A DNA stretch of 50,818 nucleotides, taken from positions 1 through 50,818 of the forward strand of contig NZ_NPJG01000074.1 in assembly GCF_002251245.1 (NCBI RefSeq), written 5' to 3'. Shown piece after piece: positions 26,598 to 35,652 of the stretch. Both the position numbers and the translations under genes were made by a program. The stretch comes from Prevotella sp. P5-92 (GTDB taxonomy: Bacteria; Bacteroidota; Bacteroidia; Bacteroidales; Bacteroidaceae). Within the stretch, counting starts at the first letter, position 1, and every line of letters starts with the position of its first letter. Under the pieces are notes generated by a model. The model worked only from the letters and a program-made list of their open reading frames with translations. It made no database searches and had not been told where the DNA came from.

Positions 26598-27400
26598 TAT
26601 TCTTCATCCACATAGTCTTCAAGCGACCCTGCCTCCTCATCGGGATCGGATTCGATGACAAACGTGGTGCGATAGTTGTCCTCGTTGAGATCCTCATCGC
26701 TGAAGTCGGTCGGCTCGACAATCTCGTCGTCGTCATCGTGGTTCTTATAGTCGTCGATAGGCAGGTCGTCTTCCTCTTCGTTGTCGCTGTGACTCTGAAA
26801 CTGCATACGCAGCTTCTCCTTCTGCGGTTTCACCTTTACGAAGATAGCCTCAACCCATGTGCCCTTCGGCACCTCGAGGACGTCGAATCCGTCAGCTACT
26901 TTCTTTTCATACATGCCGCCCGGCTTGTGCAGACGGTTCTGGGGAAGCGTAGTGGTGGATACGTCAAATCCGCTCTCAATGATGTCTTGTATGCTCTGTG
27001 GCAACGAGTCCCAACCACCGCCAAAGTTGCGTTCAAGCACTTCTACAAGCTTTGCAGCCGAGATGTGCTGGATGTTCTCGTAGGTGAGGTCGCTCACACG
27101 CATGATGGGACGTTTCTTCACGGCCCATGTCAACTTCGTGTTCTCGTCGAGTGCCACCGTGGCTATCTTATAGCCCATCTTCTCATATTTTCCTCTCACA
27201 ATATTGCTGTCGTCTTTCAGGTCTTCGAGGAGGAAAGCAGCCTTGATGATATCCGTATAACGACGCAAGTTTTCAATCACCTCTGTATCTTTCTCTGCAC
27301 CTTCCAACATGCGGAAGATATCGTTCTCCTGAATGTCCCACACGTTACTCTTTGTGAGTGTCTTCAAGGACAATGCCTTATTGTTTGAATCTTCTTTCAT
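26597..27400 (-). CDS. conserved protein with acidic C-terminal tail
   Basis: The 267-residue product from ATG 27400 (MKEDSNNKALSLKTL) has no signal peptide or membrane segment. The first two thirds are well ordered (for example NVWDIQENDIFRMLEGAEKD and VRGKYEKMGYKIATVAL), and the last 75 residues are very rich in Asp and Glu. I recognise it as an uncharacterised Bacteroidales protein; no function is known to me. The acidic tail may bind a basic partner. Start 27439 was rejected because it overlaps the promoter box at 27437-27444. It is convergent with the DUF5715 gene. Confidence 0.82.
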   Translation of the reverse strand: MKEDSNNKALSLKTLTKSNVWDIQENDIFRMLEGAEKDTEVIENLRRYTDIIKAAFLLEDLKDDSNIVRGKYEKMGYKIATVALDENTKLTWAVKKRPIMRVSDLTYENIQHISAAKLVEVLERNFGGGWDSLPQSIQDIIESGFDVSTTTLPQNRLHKPGGMYEKKVADGFDVLEVPKGTWVEAIFVKVKPQKEKLRMQFQSHSDNEEEDDLPIDDYKNHDDDDEIVEPTDFSDEDLNEDNYRTTFVIESDPDEEAGSLEDYVDEE

Positions 27401-27436
27401 GCAATAGTTTTTTCTTGTTATTTCTTTTTTTCCGTG

Positions 27437-27444
27437 CAAATGTA
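27437..27444 (-). promoter_or_regulatory. -7 box for the acidic-tail gene
   Basis: TACATTTG followed by CACGG on the minus strand, 37 nt upstream of the ATG at 27400. Confidence 0.55.
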
Positions 27445-27623
27445 TATACTTTATTTTATATATACAAGATTTTCACCCATAAATTTTATAAAACACACTC
27501 TTTTTTCTCTTTTCCGCAACATTCGATACCATTTATCCGCCACTGGCATCCACCTATTATCCTTCAAACAATAAAAAACGAAAAAAAACGGGATAATAAT
27601 TTTGTATTCTTCAAAACTTATAT

Positions 27624-27733
27624 TACCTTTGCATAAAGTTTAGCTGCACTCGGCAATTTGAGAGTAAACTCTCATTGCGCTCATTTGCAAAACCTTTGCA
27701 TAAAGTTTAGCATAAAGTTTAGCATAATCTTTG
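27624..27733 (+). promoter_or_regulatory. rarA promoter region with duplicated CCTTTGCATAAAGTTTAGC
   Basis: TACCTTTG at 27624-27631 is a -7 box. The segment CCTTTGCATAAAGTTTAGC recurs at about 27693, and ATAAAGTTTAGC repeats again at about 27712. A palindrome GAGAGTAAACTCTC (27661-27674) lies between. The rest of the 353-nt gap from 27401 is AT-rich and shows nothing else. Confidence 0.55.
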
Positions 27734-27753
27734 TAAACAAAAACTTAAAAAAC

Positions 27754-29022
27754 ATGTCACAACCACTGGCAGAAAGACTGAGACCAAGAACGCTCGACGA
27801 ATATATAGGACAACGACACCTGGTAGGCGAAGGGGCTGTGCTGCGCAAGATGATCGACTCGCGGCACATCACCTCTTTTATATTATGGGGACCACCGGGA
27901 GTGGGAAAAACCACACTCGCACAAATCGTAGCCAACAAACTCGAAGTGCCGTTCTTTACACTCTCGGCCGTGACCAGCGGAGTGAAAGACGTGAGGGAAG
28001 TGATAGAGAAAGCACAGAAAAACCGATTCTTCAACACGGCCTCACCAATTCTCTTCATCGACGAGATCCACCGCTTCAGCAAGTCGCAACAGGACTCGCT
28101 CCTCGGAGCCGTAGAACGGGGCATTGTCACACTCATCGGAGCAACAACCGAAAACCCGTCGTTTGAGGTGATACGTCCACTACTGTCGAGATGCCAGACC
28201 TTCGTCCTCAAATCGCTCGAGAAAGACGACCTCCTCGACCTGCTCCACAGGGCACTGACAACAGACGTGGAACTGAAACACCGACGCGTGGAACTAAAGG
28301 AGACCGATGCCCTGCTAAGATATAGCGGGGGCGACGCACGCAAACTGCTCAACATCCTCGAACTCGTCATCGACTCTGAAGGAGAAGGCGAGGTCGTCAT
28401 CACCGACGACCTCGTGGCACAACGGCTGCAACAGAACCCTCTTGCCTACGACAAGGGAGGTGAGATGCACTACGACATCATCTCGGCGTTCATCAAAAGC
28501 ATTAGAGGCAGCGACCCCGATGCCGCCCTCTACTGGCTCGCAAGGATGATAGAAGGAGGCGAAGACCCGAAATTCATCGCCCGCCGACTGGTCATCAGCG
28601 CAGCGGAAGACATTGGACTGGCAAACCCTAACGCTCTGCTGCTGGCCAACACCGCATTTGATGCCGTCAACAAAATAGGATGGCCCGAGGGACGCATACC
28701 ACTGGCCGAGGCCACCGTATATCTCGCCACCAGCCCCAAGAGCAACTCGGCTTACCTCGCCATAGACAAGGCCCTCGAAGTAGTAAGGCAGACAGGCAAC
28801 CAACCGGTACCGCTACACCTTCGCAACGCGCCTACCAAACTAATGGCAGAACTCGGCTACCACGACGGATATAAATACCCTCACGACTACCCGGGACACT
28901 TCACTCCACAACAGTACATGCCCGACGAACTGCAAGGACAACAGTTGTGGACTCCGCAACACTCGCCCGCCGAGGACGTCCTGGCACAGAGAATGAAAAA
29001 CTATTGGAATAAGGAAATTTGA
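27754..29022 (+). CDS. rarA: replication-associated recombination protein A
   Basis: This AAA+ ATPase (RarA/MgsA) acts at stalled replication forks. The 422-residue product begins MSQPLAERLRPRTLDEYIGQ. It has Walker A GPPGVGKTT (about residues 46-54), Walker B FIDEIHRFSKSQQD, sensor 1 IGATTENPSFEV, and the family C-terminal part with RGSDPDAALYWLARMIEGGEDPKFIARRL split over about residues 250-278. The upstream in-frame ATG at 27658 was rejected, since the extra residues come from the repeat-containing leader. It heads a + strand series of four genes. Confidence 0.94.
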   Translation: MSQPLAERLRPRTLDEYIGQRHLVGEGAVLRKMIDSRHITSFILWGPPGVGKTTLAQIVANKLEVPFFTLSAVTSGVKDVREVIEKAQKNRFFNTASPILFIDEIHRFSKSQQDSLLGAVERGIVTLIGATTENPSFEVIRPLLSRCQTFVLKSLEKDDLLDLLHRALTTDVELKHRRVELKETDALLRYSGGDARKLLNILELVIDSEGEGEVVITDDLVAQRLQQNPLAYDKGGEMHYDIISAFIKSIRGSDPDAALYWLARMIEGGEDPKFIARRLVISAAEDIGLANPNALLLANTAFDAVNKIGWPEGRIPLAEATVYLATSPKSNSAYLAIDKALEVVRQTGNQPVPLHLRNAPTKLMAELGYHDGYKYPHDYPGHFTPQQYMPDELQGQQLWTPQHSPAEDVLAQRMKNYWNKEI

Positions 29023-29043
29023 ATAAGATAAATTCTCAGCATT

Positions 29044-30012
29044 ATGAATAAAGACATTAAAATAGTAGTAGTGGATGGCTACGGCATGAACCCTGGCGAC
29101 CTCTCGTGGGACGCTCTACGACAACTGGGTGATGTCACCATCTACGACCGTACGGCAGAAGACGAGGTATATTTGAGATGCCAAAAGGCCGATATCATAC
29201 TCACCAACAAGGTGGTATTCAACGCAGAACTCATCTGGGAACTGCAAAACCTGAAATACATAGGAGTGCTCGCCACCGGATATAACGTCATCGACACACA
29301 GGCGGCAAGCGACCGCGGCATCGTCGTCACCAACATCCCCGCATACAGCACCGAGAGCGTGGCGCAAAACACTATCGCACACATGCTCGCCATCGCCAAC
29401 CGCGTGGAACACTACACCGAACTCAACAAAAAGGGACGGTGGAGCACCAACCCTGACTTCACCTACTGGGACACTCCGCTCTTCGAACTGGCAGGAAAAA
29501 ACCTCGGCATCGTTGGCCTCGGAAGAATCGGAATGAAAGTGGCCGAGATAGCTCACGCCATGGGTATGAATGTATATGCAGTCACAAGCAAGAGCGCTAT
29601 CGAACTGCCCGACGGCATCCACAAATGCACCATGGAGAATATGTATGCCAACTGCGACTTCATCTCGCTCCATTGCCCACTACTGAAACAGACCACCGAG
29701 ATGATCAATGCAGCGACAATAAGCAAGATGAAACAAGGGACGGTAATCATCAACACAGGACGTGGACCACTCGTCAACGAAAACGATGTGGCAGAGGCTC
29801 TGCACAGCGGACAACTCGGAGGATACTGCGCCGACGTGATGTGCGAGGAACCGCCAGCAGCCGACAACCCGCTACTCTCCGCACCCAATGTCTTCATCAC
29901 ACCTCATATCGCCTGGGCGAGCCTTGAGGCAAGACGACGGCTGATGAGCACCGCCGTCAACAACGTCAAGGCATTCCTCGAAGGAACACCCATCAACGTC
30001 GTAAACAAATAA
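29044..30012 (+). CDS. D-2-hydroxyacid dehydrogenase
   Basis: This NAD-dependent dehydrogenase has 322 residues. The dinucleotide-binding motif GIVGLGRIGMKVAE lies near residue 157, and the catalytic triad is visible as Arg in NTGRGPLVNE, Glu in DVMCEEPP and His in TPHIAW. It is closest in look to glycerate/hydroxypyruvate dehydrogenases; the exact substrate is uncertain. It starts 21 nt after rarA and is followed after 12 nt by the TRIC-type gene, so the three may be co-transcribed. Confidence 0.9.
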   Translation: MNKDIKIVVVDGYGMNPGDLSWDALRQLGDVTIYDRTAEDEVYLRCQKADIILTNKVVFNAELIWELQNLKYIGVLATGYNVIDTQAASDRGIVVTNIPAYSTESVAQNTIAHMLAIANRVEHYTELNKKGRWSTNPDFTYWDTPLFELAGKNLGIVGLGRIGMKVAEIAHAMGMNVYAVTSKSAIELPDGIHKCTMENMYANCDFISLHCPLLKQTTEMINAATISKMKQGTVIINTGRGPLVNENDVAEALHSGQLGGYCADVMCEEPPAADNPLLSAPNVFITPHIAWASLEARRRLMSTAVNNVKAFLEGTPINVVNK

Positions 30013-30024
30013 TAGAGGACGACG

Positions 30025-30663
30025 ATGCTAACATCTCTTTGGGATATCTCCATACAACAGATCATAGAGTTCCTCGGTACATTCGCCTTTGCCATCTCGG
30101 GAATAAGACACGCTGCAGCGAAAAACTTCGACTGGTTTGGTGGATATGTCTGCGGCATTGCCGTGGCCATAGGGGGCGGTACCATACGCGACGTCATGCT
30201 CGGCACCACACCATTCTGGATGACCAGCCCGTTCTACATGCTTTGCACAGCACTGGCACTGCTCTTCGTGGTGACATTCGCCAAACACATCGAACCGCTG
30301 AAAAACGCATGGTTTGTCTTCGACACACTCGGACTCGCGCTCTTCACCATCGCCGGCATACAAAAAAGCATCATCATGGGACAACCTTACTGGGTGGCTA
30401 TCATCATGGGATGCATCACCGGTGCTGCGGGTGGCGTGATACGCGACGTGCTGCTCAACAACGAACCCGTCATCTTCCGAAAGGAGATCTACGCCATGGC
30501 AAGTCTCATGGGAGGACTGGCTTACTGGATCACCATGTATCTCGACAACAGCATCGAACTCTCGGTGATCGTCAGCTTCTCCATCACATGCCTCATCAGG
30601 TTCCTCGCAGTAAGATACCATCTCTCATTGCCTAAGCTGAAAGGACTTATCGCGGAAGAATAA
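30025..30663 (+). CDS. trimeric intracellular cation channel family protein
   Basis: The 212-residue membrane protein belongs to the UPF0126/TRIC (YadS) family, with about seven hydrophobic segments in two repeats. Each repeat carries the family signature: GGGTIRDVMLG in the first (about residues 51-61) and GAAGGVIRDVLLNNEP in the second (about residues 132-147). Prokaryotic TRIC proteins conduct monovalent cations; the physiological role is unclear. It lies 12 nt after the dehydrogenase gene. The last codons and stop are duplicated just downstream (30679-30696). Confidence 0.88.
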   Translation: MLTSLWDISIQQIIEFLGTFAFAISGIRHAAAKNFDWFGGYVCGIAVAIGGGTIRDVMLGTTPFWMTSPFYMLCTALALLFVVTFAKHIEPLKNAWFVFDTLGLALFTIAGIQKSIIMGQPYWVAIIMGCITGAAGGVIRDVLLNNEPVIFRKEIYAMASLMGGLAYWITMYLDNSIELSVIVSFSITCLIRFLAVRYHLSLPKLKGLIAEE

Positions 30664-30696
30664 GTAACAAGTGCCTTGCGCGGAAGAACAAGTAAC
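30651..30696 (+). repeat. duplicated 3' end of the TRIC gene
   Basis: CGCGGAAGAATAAGTAAC (30651-30668, including the TAA stop) recurs as CGCGGAAGAACAAGTAAC at 30679-30696, a 28-bp period in which the stop has changed to CAA. Confidence 0.7.
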
Positions 30697-30709
30697 GAAA
30701 CTATTGCTA

Positions 30710-31849
30710 ATGACTCAAAAAATCACTTATAACGACACCGTCATAGAGACATTTATCTACGACGACGGCAAAGGGGTAAAGGAAGCACACGTGATGATTC
30801 ACGTCTCATGCCCCACCCTGCCATATCATCTACAGCTCGATGCGCTGACAAAGGCCTTCGCCTTCGTCACGTCAAGCGAACTGCCGTCGTTCGTGCCCGT
30901 ATTCAAACGCTACTTCCTCAGCGACGCCGCCAACCAGGCCGACCTCGTACATGCCACCGAGACGGAAGCGTCACACTGTGCAGTCTCCGCCGTACAGCAA
31001 CCACCTCTCGATGGCACCAAAGTAGCACTATGGTGCTACCTCGCTACCGACATCACCGTCACCACGTCAGAGAGCGGACTGTATGCCGTTAGCCACTCTG
31101 CCTACAGACACCTGTGGGGCGGAGGAGCACGCAACACGGCGAAAAACTCAGAATATCAGACGCGACTGCTCTTCAACGAGTATGTCACGCAACTCGCTAA
31201 AGAACAGTGTACGCTACGCGACAACTGCATACGCACATGGTTCTTCGTCAACGACGTTGACCTGAACTATGCCGGTGTGGTCAATGCCCGCAACAGGGCT
31301 TTCTTCACCCAGGGACTCACCTCCGACACCCACTTCATCGCCAGCACTGGCATCGGCGGACGGGGAGCTGAGAGCGACGTACTCGTACTTATGGATTCCT
31401 ATGCCATCAGCGGCATCCTGCCCGAACAGGTGTCGTGGCTCTATGCACCCACTCATCTCAACCGCACCAGCGACTACGGTGTGAGCTTCGAGCGAGGCAC
31501 CATGGTTGACTACGGCGACCGTCGCCACGTGTTTATCTCTGGCACCGCAAGCATCGACAACAAAGGCCGCATCATGCATCCTGGCGACATAGTCAGTCAG
31601 GCACATCGCATGACGGAGAATGTTGAGGTGTTGCTTGCTGAAGCCGGTTGCGATTTCTCAGATGTCTGCCACCTTATTATATATATACGCGACACGGCCG
31701 ACTACACCATAGTCAACAGCATCATCAGCGAGCGATTCCCCGACATCCCAAAGGTCATCCTACTTGCTCCCGTATGCAGGCCGGGATGGCTCATCGAGAT
31801 GGAGTGTATGGCAATAAAGCCCGTCACTACATCCTTCCCTGGCTTCTGA
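30710..31849 (+). CDS. RidA/YjgF-like protein (FkbO/Hyg5 chorismatase-type)
   Basis: The 379-residue product has a C-terminal RidA/YjgF-like half (HVFISGTASIDNKG, VLLAEAGCDFSDVCHLIIYIRD, ECMAI) and a longer N-terminal half with GLTSDTHFIASTGIGG (about residues 203-218). The two-part layout and size resemble chorismate-hydrolysing FkbO/Hyg5 proteins, which have a YjgF-related fold. Whether it acts on chorismate here is uncertain; Bacteroidales homologues carry only generic names. ATG 30710 (MTQKITYND) was chosen over 30671, because the upstream codons lie in the duplicated end of the preceding gene. A terminator follows at 31897. Confidence 0.7.
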   Translation: MTQKITYNDTVIETFIYDDGKGVKEAHVMIHVSCPTLPYHLQLDALTKAFAFVTSSELPSFVPVFKRYFLSDAANQADLVHATETEASHCAVSAVQQPPLDGTKVALWCYLATDITVTTSESGLYAVSHSAYRHLWGGGARNTAKNSEYQTRLLFNEYVTQLAKEQCTLRDNCIRTWFFVNDVDLNYAGVVNARNRAFFTQGLTSDTHFIASTGIGGRGAESDVLVLMDSYAISGILPEQVSWLYAPTHLNRTSDYGVSFERGTMVDYGDRRHVFISGTASIDNKGRIMHPGDIVSQAHRMTENVEVLLAEAGCDFSDVCHLIIYIRDTADYTIVNSIISERFPDIPKVILLAPVCRPGWLIEMECMAIKPVTTSFPGF

Positions 31850-31896
31850 TGCTAAAGAAAAACCTGTCGATGCTAAAGAACATGATATAAACATAG

Positions 31897-31932
31897 CGGC
31901 GCCAAGGCAATTGCCTCAGCGCCGTCTTTTTT
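31897..31932 (+). terminator. intrinsic terminator after the RidA-like gene
   Basis: CGGCGCCAAGGCAA (31897-31910) pairs with TTGCCTCAGCGCCG (31911-31924) as one long stem, followed by TCTTTTTT. Confidence 0.9.
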
Positions 31933-32019
31933 ATGCCAGTTACAGTCTTCCACTTACCGCTTCCTCAACGTTGCTATAAAAAAAAGACTTCGTGAGTCAT
32001 GGTAGTACCACGGATAGTG

Positions 32020-32088
32020 TCACGACTGTTCCACACCTATTATCACGACTGTTCCATAGCTATTATCACGACTGTTCCATAGCTGTGG
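32020..32088. repeat. three 23-bp tandem repeats
   Basis: Units beginning TCACGACTGTTCCA start at 32020, 32043 and 32066; a fourth degenerate and partly inverted piece (GGTACGACCGTGACA) follows. Confidence 0.8.
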
Positions 32089-32297
32089 TACGACCGTGAC
32101 ACACGAGTATCCACATGTCTTCTGAAACGGGTATTCAGCAGTCGGCTGATTGGGCCTTCTGAAGCCTCTTCACCCAAGCGATATGACGGCAACTAACCAG
32201 CCGTTCTGCTGCTTTCCTAATAGGGGGATATGACGGTATGACACCACGTTTAATATTTTTTAGCATCAAAGAAGAGGTGAGGTATTCATTTTTTTTG

Positions 32298-32305
32298 TAC
32301 TTTTG
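32298..32305 (+). promoter_or_regulatory. -7 box abutting the trmD start codon
   Basis: TACTTTTG followed by CACAC and then ATG at 32311. The spacing predicts a leaderless or nearly leaderless transcript. Confidence 0.55.
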
Positions 32306-32310
32306 CACAC

Positions 32311-32988
32311 ATGAGAATAGACATTATATCAGTTTTGCCCGAAATGATAGAGGGATTCGTACACGAGTCGATACTCGCAAGGGCACAGAAAAAAGGATTG
32401 GCGGAGATCCACCTGCACAACCTCCGCGACTACACACTCGACAAATGGCGTCGCGTGGACGACTATCCTTACGGCGGATTTGCAGGTATGGTGATGCAAT
32501 GCGAACCTATCGACCGTTGCATCTCAGCCTTGAAAGCTGAACGCGAATACGACGAGGTGATATATACCTCGCCCGACGGAGAGAAGTTTGACCAACATAT
32601 TGCCAACGACCTCTCACTGAAGGGAAACCTGATAATACTCTGCGGACACTATAAGGGCATCGACCACCGCATACGAGAACACCTCATAACAAGGGAGATA
32701 AGCATAGGCGACTACGTGCTCACGGGAGGCGAACTGGCAGCCGCGGTGATGGCTGACGCCATAGTGCGCGTGGTGCCGGGAGTGATAGGCGACGAACAAA
32801 GTGCACTGTCTGACTGCTTCCAGGACGATATGCTCTCAGCTCCTATCTATACACGCCCCGCAGACTACAAAGGATGGAAGGTGCCGGAGATTCTGCTCAG
32901 CGGCAACGAGGCAAAAATAAAGCAATGGGAGTTTGACCAGGCCATGGAACGCACCAAGCGACTCAGACCCGACCTGCTCAAAGAATAA
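32311..32988 (+). CDS. trmD: tRNA (guanosine(37)-N1)-methyltransferase
   Basis: TrmD methylates G37 of tRNAs with S-adenosylmethionine and prevents frameshifting. The 225-residue product has the knotted SPOUT signature: [13 protein letters not shown] (about residues 50-62), [15 protein letters not shown] (about residues 109-123) and [16 protein letters not shown] followed by [19 protein letters not shown] in place of the GGGPGM of many bacteria is, to my knowledge, usual in Bacteroidales. It stands alone, not with rpsP, rimM and rplS. The -7 box lies directly before the ATG. Confidence 0.95.
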   Translation: MRIDIISVLPEMIEGFVHESILARAQKKGLAEIHLHNLRDYTLDKWRRVDDYPYGGFAGMVMQCEPIDRCISALKAEREYDEVIYTSPDGEKFDQHIANDLSLKGNLIILCGHYKGIDHRIREHLITREISIGDYVLTGGELAAAVMADAIVRVVPGVIGDEQSALSDCFQDDMLSAPIYTRPADYKGWKVPEILLSGNEAKIKQWEFDQAMERTKRLRPDLLKE

Positions 32989-33038
32989 CTGCTGACTTTG
33001 TCATAAAAAAACAACTGCTGACTTTGTCATAAAAAAAA
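32987..33038. repeat. 26-bp tandem duplication after trmD
   Basis: AACTGCTGACTTTGTCATAA followed by an A-run occurs at 32987 (overlapping the trmD stop) and again at 33013. Confidence 0.8.
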
Positions 33039-33054
33039 TTACCTGCCAGCAGAT

Positions 33055-33906
33055 TCACTCTGACAGGTAACTCTCGCAGAACTCGTCGCCCAGACGGAAA
33101 CCTTCCTCATAAAGGGCTTCGAGCTTCACGGGGTCTTTCTCTATACGGTCCACCTCCAACGGACGCTCGGGACGTATGCACAACACCTCGCCGCGAGCTT
33201 CCATCTGCTCCACCATCTCCAACTGGCGGTTATACTCCTTGATACGCCTGCTGAGCACCACTCGCAAGCGGGGATAACGCCTATATATAAAAGGTGGAAT
33301 CTTAAGGTCGCGACCCGTCTTGCGATAACCGCGGTTGCGAGTAAGCACAAGCACATTGCGCTCATGCCCAGTCTCTATGGCACGCATCACGGGAATACTA
33401 TCGACAATGCCTCCGTCGAGATAAAGCGACCCATCAACATCGATTATCTTGCTGACATAAGGCAGACTGCTGCTCGCACGGCAGATGTCGAGAAGACGCT
33501 GGCGATTGCCCTCGTGCTCCTCCAGATACTCGGCACGACCAGTAAGACAGTTGGTCACGACCATCTCGAAAGTCATGTCGTTAGAGAAATATGTATCATA
33601 GTCGTATGGAATAAGCTCGTTGGGAAAACGGTCGTATAGCAGTTCGGGATCAAAGATACAACCCTGACGGATGAGATGCTTCAAACTGAGATAGTCATAC
33701 TTCACAAGCATGTCGATATTCGACAAACGGGCACGACGCGGCTGATGGCTGGCATACGACAGACCATTGCAAGCCCCAGCCGACACCGCCACCACATAAC
33801 GGAAGTACAGCTGATGCTTCATAAACGCGTCGAGAACACCACTCGTAAACACGCCTCTCATGCCTCCACCCTCAAGTACAAGCCCCGTTTTTCTGTTAAT
33901 TACCAT
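33055..33906 (-). CDS. patatin-like phospholipase
   Basis: This serine hydrolase of the patatin/RssA group probably acts on phospholipid acyl chains. The 283-residue product has the oxyanion motif GGGMRG (about residues 13-18), the nucleophile serine in AVSAGACNGLSY (about residues 40-51; the motif is weak GxSxG, with Val-Ser-Ala-Gly) and the catalytic aspartate in LDGGIVDSIPV. No signal peptide is seen, so it is likely cytosolic or peripheral. It is convergent with trmD and divergent from the aminopeptidase gene. Confidence 0.88.
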   Translation of the reverse strand: MVINRKTGLVLEGGGMRGVFTSGVLDAFMKHQLYFRYVVAVSAGACNGLSYASHQPRRARLSNIDMLVKYDYLSLKHLIRQGCIFDPELLYDRFPNELIPYDYDTYFSNDMTFEMVVTNCLTGRAEYLEEHEGNRQRLLDICRASSSLPYVSKIIDVDGSLYLDGGIVDSIPVMRAIETGHERNVLVLTRNRGYRKTGRDLKIPPFIYRRYPRLRVVLSRRIKEYNRQLEMVEQMEARGEVLCIRPERPLEVDRIEKDPVKLEALYEEGFRLGDEFCESYLSE

Positions 33907-33938
33907 AATTATAGCCTATAAATATTAAAAAAACAGTG

Positions 33939-33946
33939 CAAAGATA
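33939..33946 (-). promoter_or_regulatory. -7 box for the patatin gene
   Basis: TATCTTTG followed by CACTG on the minus strand, 33 nt before the ATG at 33906. Confidence 0.6.
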
Positions 33947-33968
33947 CTGCTTTTTCACAAAAAACCAC

Positions 33969-33976
33969 TACCTTTG
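33969..33976 (+). promoter_or_regulatory. -7 box for the aminopeptidase P gene
   Basis: TACCTTTG followed by CTTC, 39 nt before the ATG at 34015. Confidence 0.6.
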
Positions 33977-34014
33977 CTTCAAAATGAATAATAATTCACT
34001 AAAAATTAACAAAA

Positions 34015-35418
34015 ATGTTTAGCAGAGAAACCTATATTAACCGTCGCGCCGAGTTAAAAAAACTCGTCAAAAGCGGCGTCATCCTGTTCTTCGGCAACAA
34101 CGAGTCGCCGATGAACTATCCAAACAACACTTACTATCCATTCCGTCAAGACTCGTCGTTTCTCTATTATTTCGGACAGCATAGAGATGGCCTCGTAGGA
34201 GTTGTCGATGTTGACAACAACCGCGAGATGCTTATCGGCAACGACATCGACATAGAGGACATCGTATGGTACGGATCCGTTGACAGCGTGGCTGAACTCG
34301 CCGCAGAAGTAGGCGTCGCTGACTCTGCGCCAATGAAAGAACTGAAAAACATCTGTGACGAGGCGGCCAGCAAAGGACGCAAGATACACTTCCTGCCTCC
34401 ATACCGCCACGACACAATGATACAGATAATGGACCTCACCGGCATACACCCAAGCAAACAGCGCAAGGAGGCATCGCTCGAGCTGATAATGGCTGTAGTG
34501 AAACAACGCGCCACTAAAGAACCTCAAGAAATAGAGGCCATAGAGAAAGCGTGCGACGTGGGATATCTCATGCACACCACAGCCATGAGAGTGACAAAGG
34601 CCGGACTGACAGAGAAATACGTGGGAGGCATCATAGACAGCGTCGCACTCTCACACGCGTCAAAAAACAGCTTCCCCACCATCTTCAGCCAGCATGGAGA
34701 AATAATGCACGGCATACCACGACTCGACGTGCTGCAAGAGGGCAGACTGGCACTCTGCGACTGCGGATGCGAACTCAACGACTACTGCTCTGACAACACT
34801 CGAACATTCCCCGTAGCAAAAAAGTTCACACAACGGCAACTGGAGATATACTCCATCGTAGAAGCATGTCACGACTACGCCATTGAGGTGGCTAAGCCCG
34901 GAGTGAAATGGATGGACGTGCATCTCAACATATGCCGTATGATGACAGACAAACTCAAGGAACTCGGACTGATGAAGGGCGACACCGAAGAGGCCGTAAA
35001 GGCTGGCGCTCACGCCATGTTCATGCCTCACGGACTGGGACACATGATGGGTATGGACGTACATGACATGGAAGGCCTTGGACAGACTTACGTGGGATTT
35101 GACGAGGAGACACAGCCAAACCTCGAACAGTTTGGCACCAACTGCCTACGCATGGGACGCCGACTGCAAGAAAACTTCGTGATGACCGACGAACCAGGTA
35201 TCTACTTTATCCCCTCGCTCATCGACGAATGGCGAGACAGCGGACACTGCGCCGACTTCCTTAACTTCGATAAGATCGAGACCTATAAGGACTTCGGTGG
35301 CATCCGCCTTGAAGACGATATCCTCATCACCCCCAACGGCTGCCGCTTCTTAGGAAACAAACGCATCCCTTACCACCCAAAAGACGTGGAAGCGTATATA
35401 GAGGAATATAGAGAGTAA
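34015..35418 (+). CDS. aminopeptidase P family protein (Xaa-Pro aminopeptidase)
   Basis: This M24B metallopeptidase removes an N-terminal residue preceding proline. The 467-residue product has an N-terminal AMP_N domain ([17 protein letters not shown], then [11 protein letters not shown]) and a C-terminal pita-bread domain. Metal ligands are traceable: two aspartates in [19 protein letters not shown], His in [14 protein letters not shown], and glutamates in MTDEPGIYF and in the [12 protein letters not shown] segment. No signal peptide is present. A 180-nt array of 9-bp repeats begins 2 nt after the stop. Confidence 0.93.
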   Translation: MFSRETYINRRAELKKLVKSGVILFFGNNESPMNYPNNTYYPFRQDSSFLYYFGQHRDGLVGVVDVDNNREMLIGNDIDIEDIVWYGSVDSVAELAAEVGVADSAPMKELKNICDEAASKGRKIHFLPPYRHDTMIQIMDLTGIHPSKQRKEASLELIMAVVKQRATKEPQEIEAIEKACDVGYLMHTTAMRVTKAGLTEKYVGGIIDSVALSHASKNSFPTIFSQHGEIMHGIPRLDVLQEGRLALCDCGCELNDYCSDNTRTFPVAKKFTQRQLEIYSIVEACHDYAIEVAKPGVKWMDVHLNICRMMTDKLKELGLMKGDTEEAVKAGAHAMFMPHGLGHMMGMDVHDMEGLGQTYVGFDEETQPNLEQFGTNCLRMGRRLQENFVMTDEPGIYFIPSLIDEWRDSGHCADFLNFDKIETYKDFGGIRLEDDILITPNGCRFLGNKRIPYHPKDVEAYIEEYRE

Positions 35419-35420
35419 TA

Positions 35421-35600
35421 CTTCCGGAAGCCCCGGAAACTCCGGAAAACCCGGAAACTCCAGAAGACCCGGAAACTCCAGAAAACCCGGAAACTCCGGA
35501 AAACCTGGAAAACCCGGAAACTCCAGAAAACCTGGAAAACCCGGAAAACCCGGAAGCCCCGGAAACTCCGGAAAACCCGGGAAACCCGGAAAACCCGGAA
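35421..35600 (+). repeat. non-coding 9-bp array (CCGGAAAAC type)
   Basis: About twenty 9-nt units of CCGGAAAAC, CCGGAAACT and CCAGAAAAC directly follow the aminopeptidase stop. In one frame they would read PENPETPEN, but that frame is closed by TAG at 35409 and has no start codon. Other frames give collagen-like Gly-rich strings with no credible start. Confidence 0.85.
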
Positions 35601-35652
35601 AAAAAAACGATCAAAACAATAAAAATTACATTATTAAATTACATTATTAAAA

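Larger units (their letters stand above)
31850..32310. other. intergenic stretch before trmD
   Basis: The 461 nt hold a short duplication TGATGCTAAAGAA that includes the TGA stop of the preceding gene, the terminator at 31897, the 23-bp array at 32020 and the trmD promoter. No open frame looks like a gene. Confidence 0.6.

Noticed and set aside
35416..35600. Frameshift extension of aminopeptidase P into a repeat tail
   Set aside because: A +1 shift would give a Gly-rich tail, but the protein already ends at the family's normal C-terminus and no slippery site is visible.
35327..35614. A collagen-like minus-strand frame (GFSGFPG type)
   Set aside because: It is the translation of the 9-bp array on the opposite strand plus antisense of the aminopeptidase gene; no promoter or start context.
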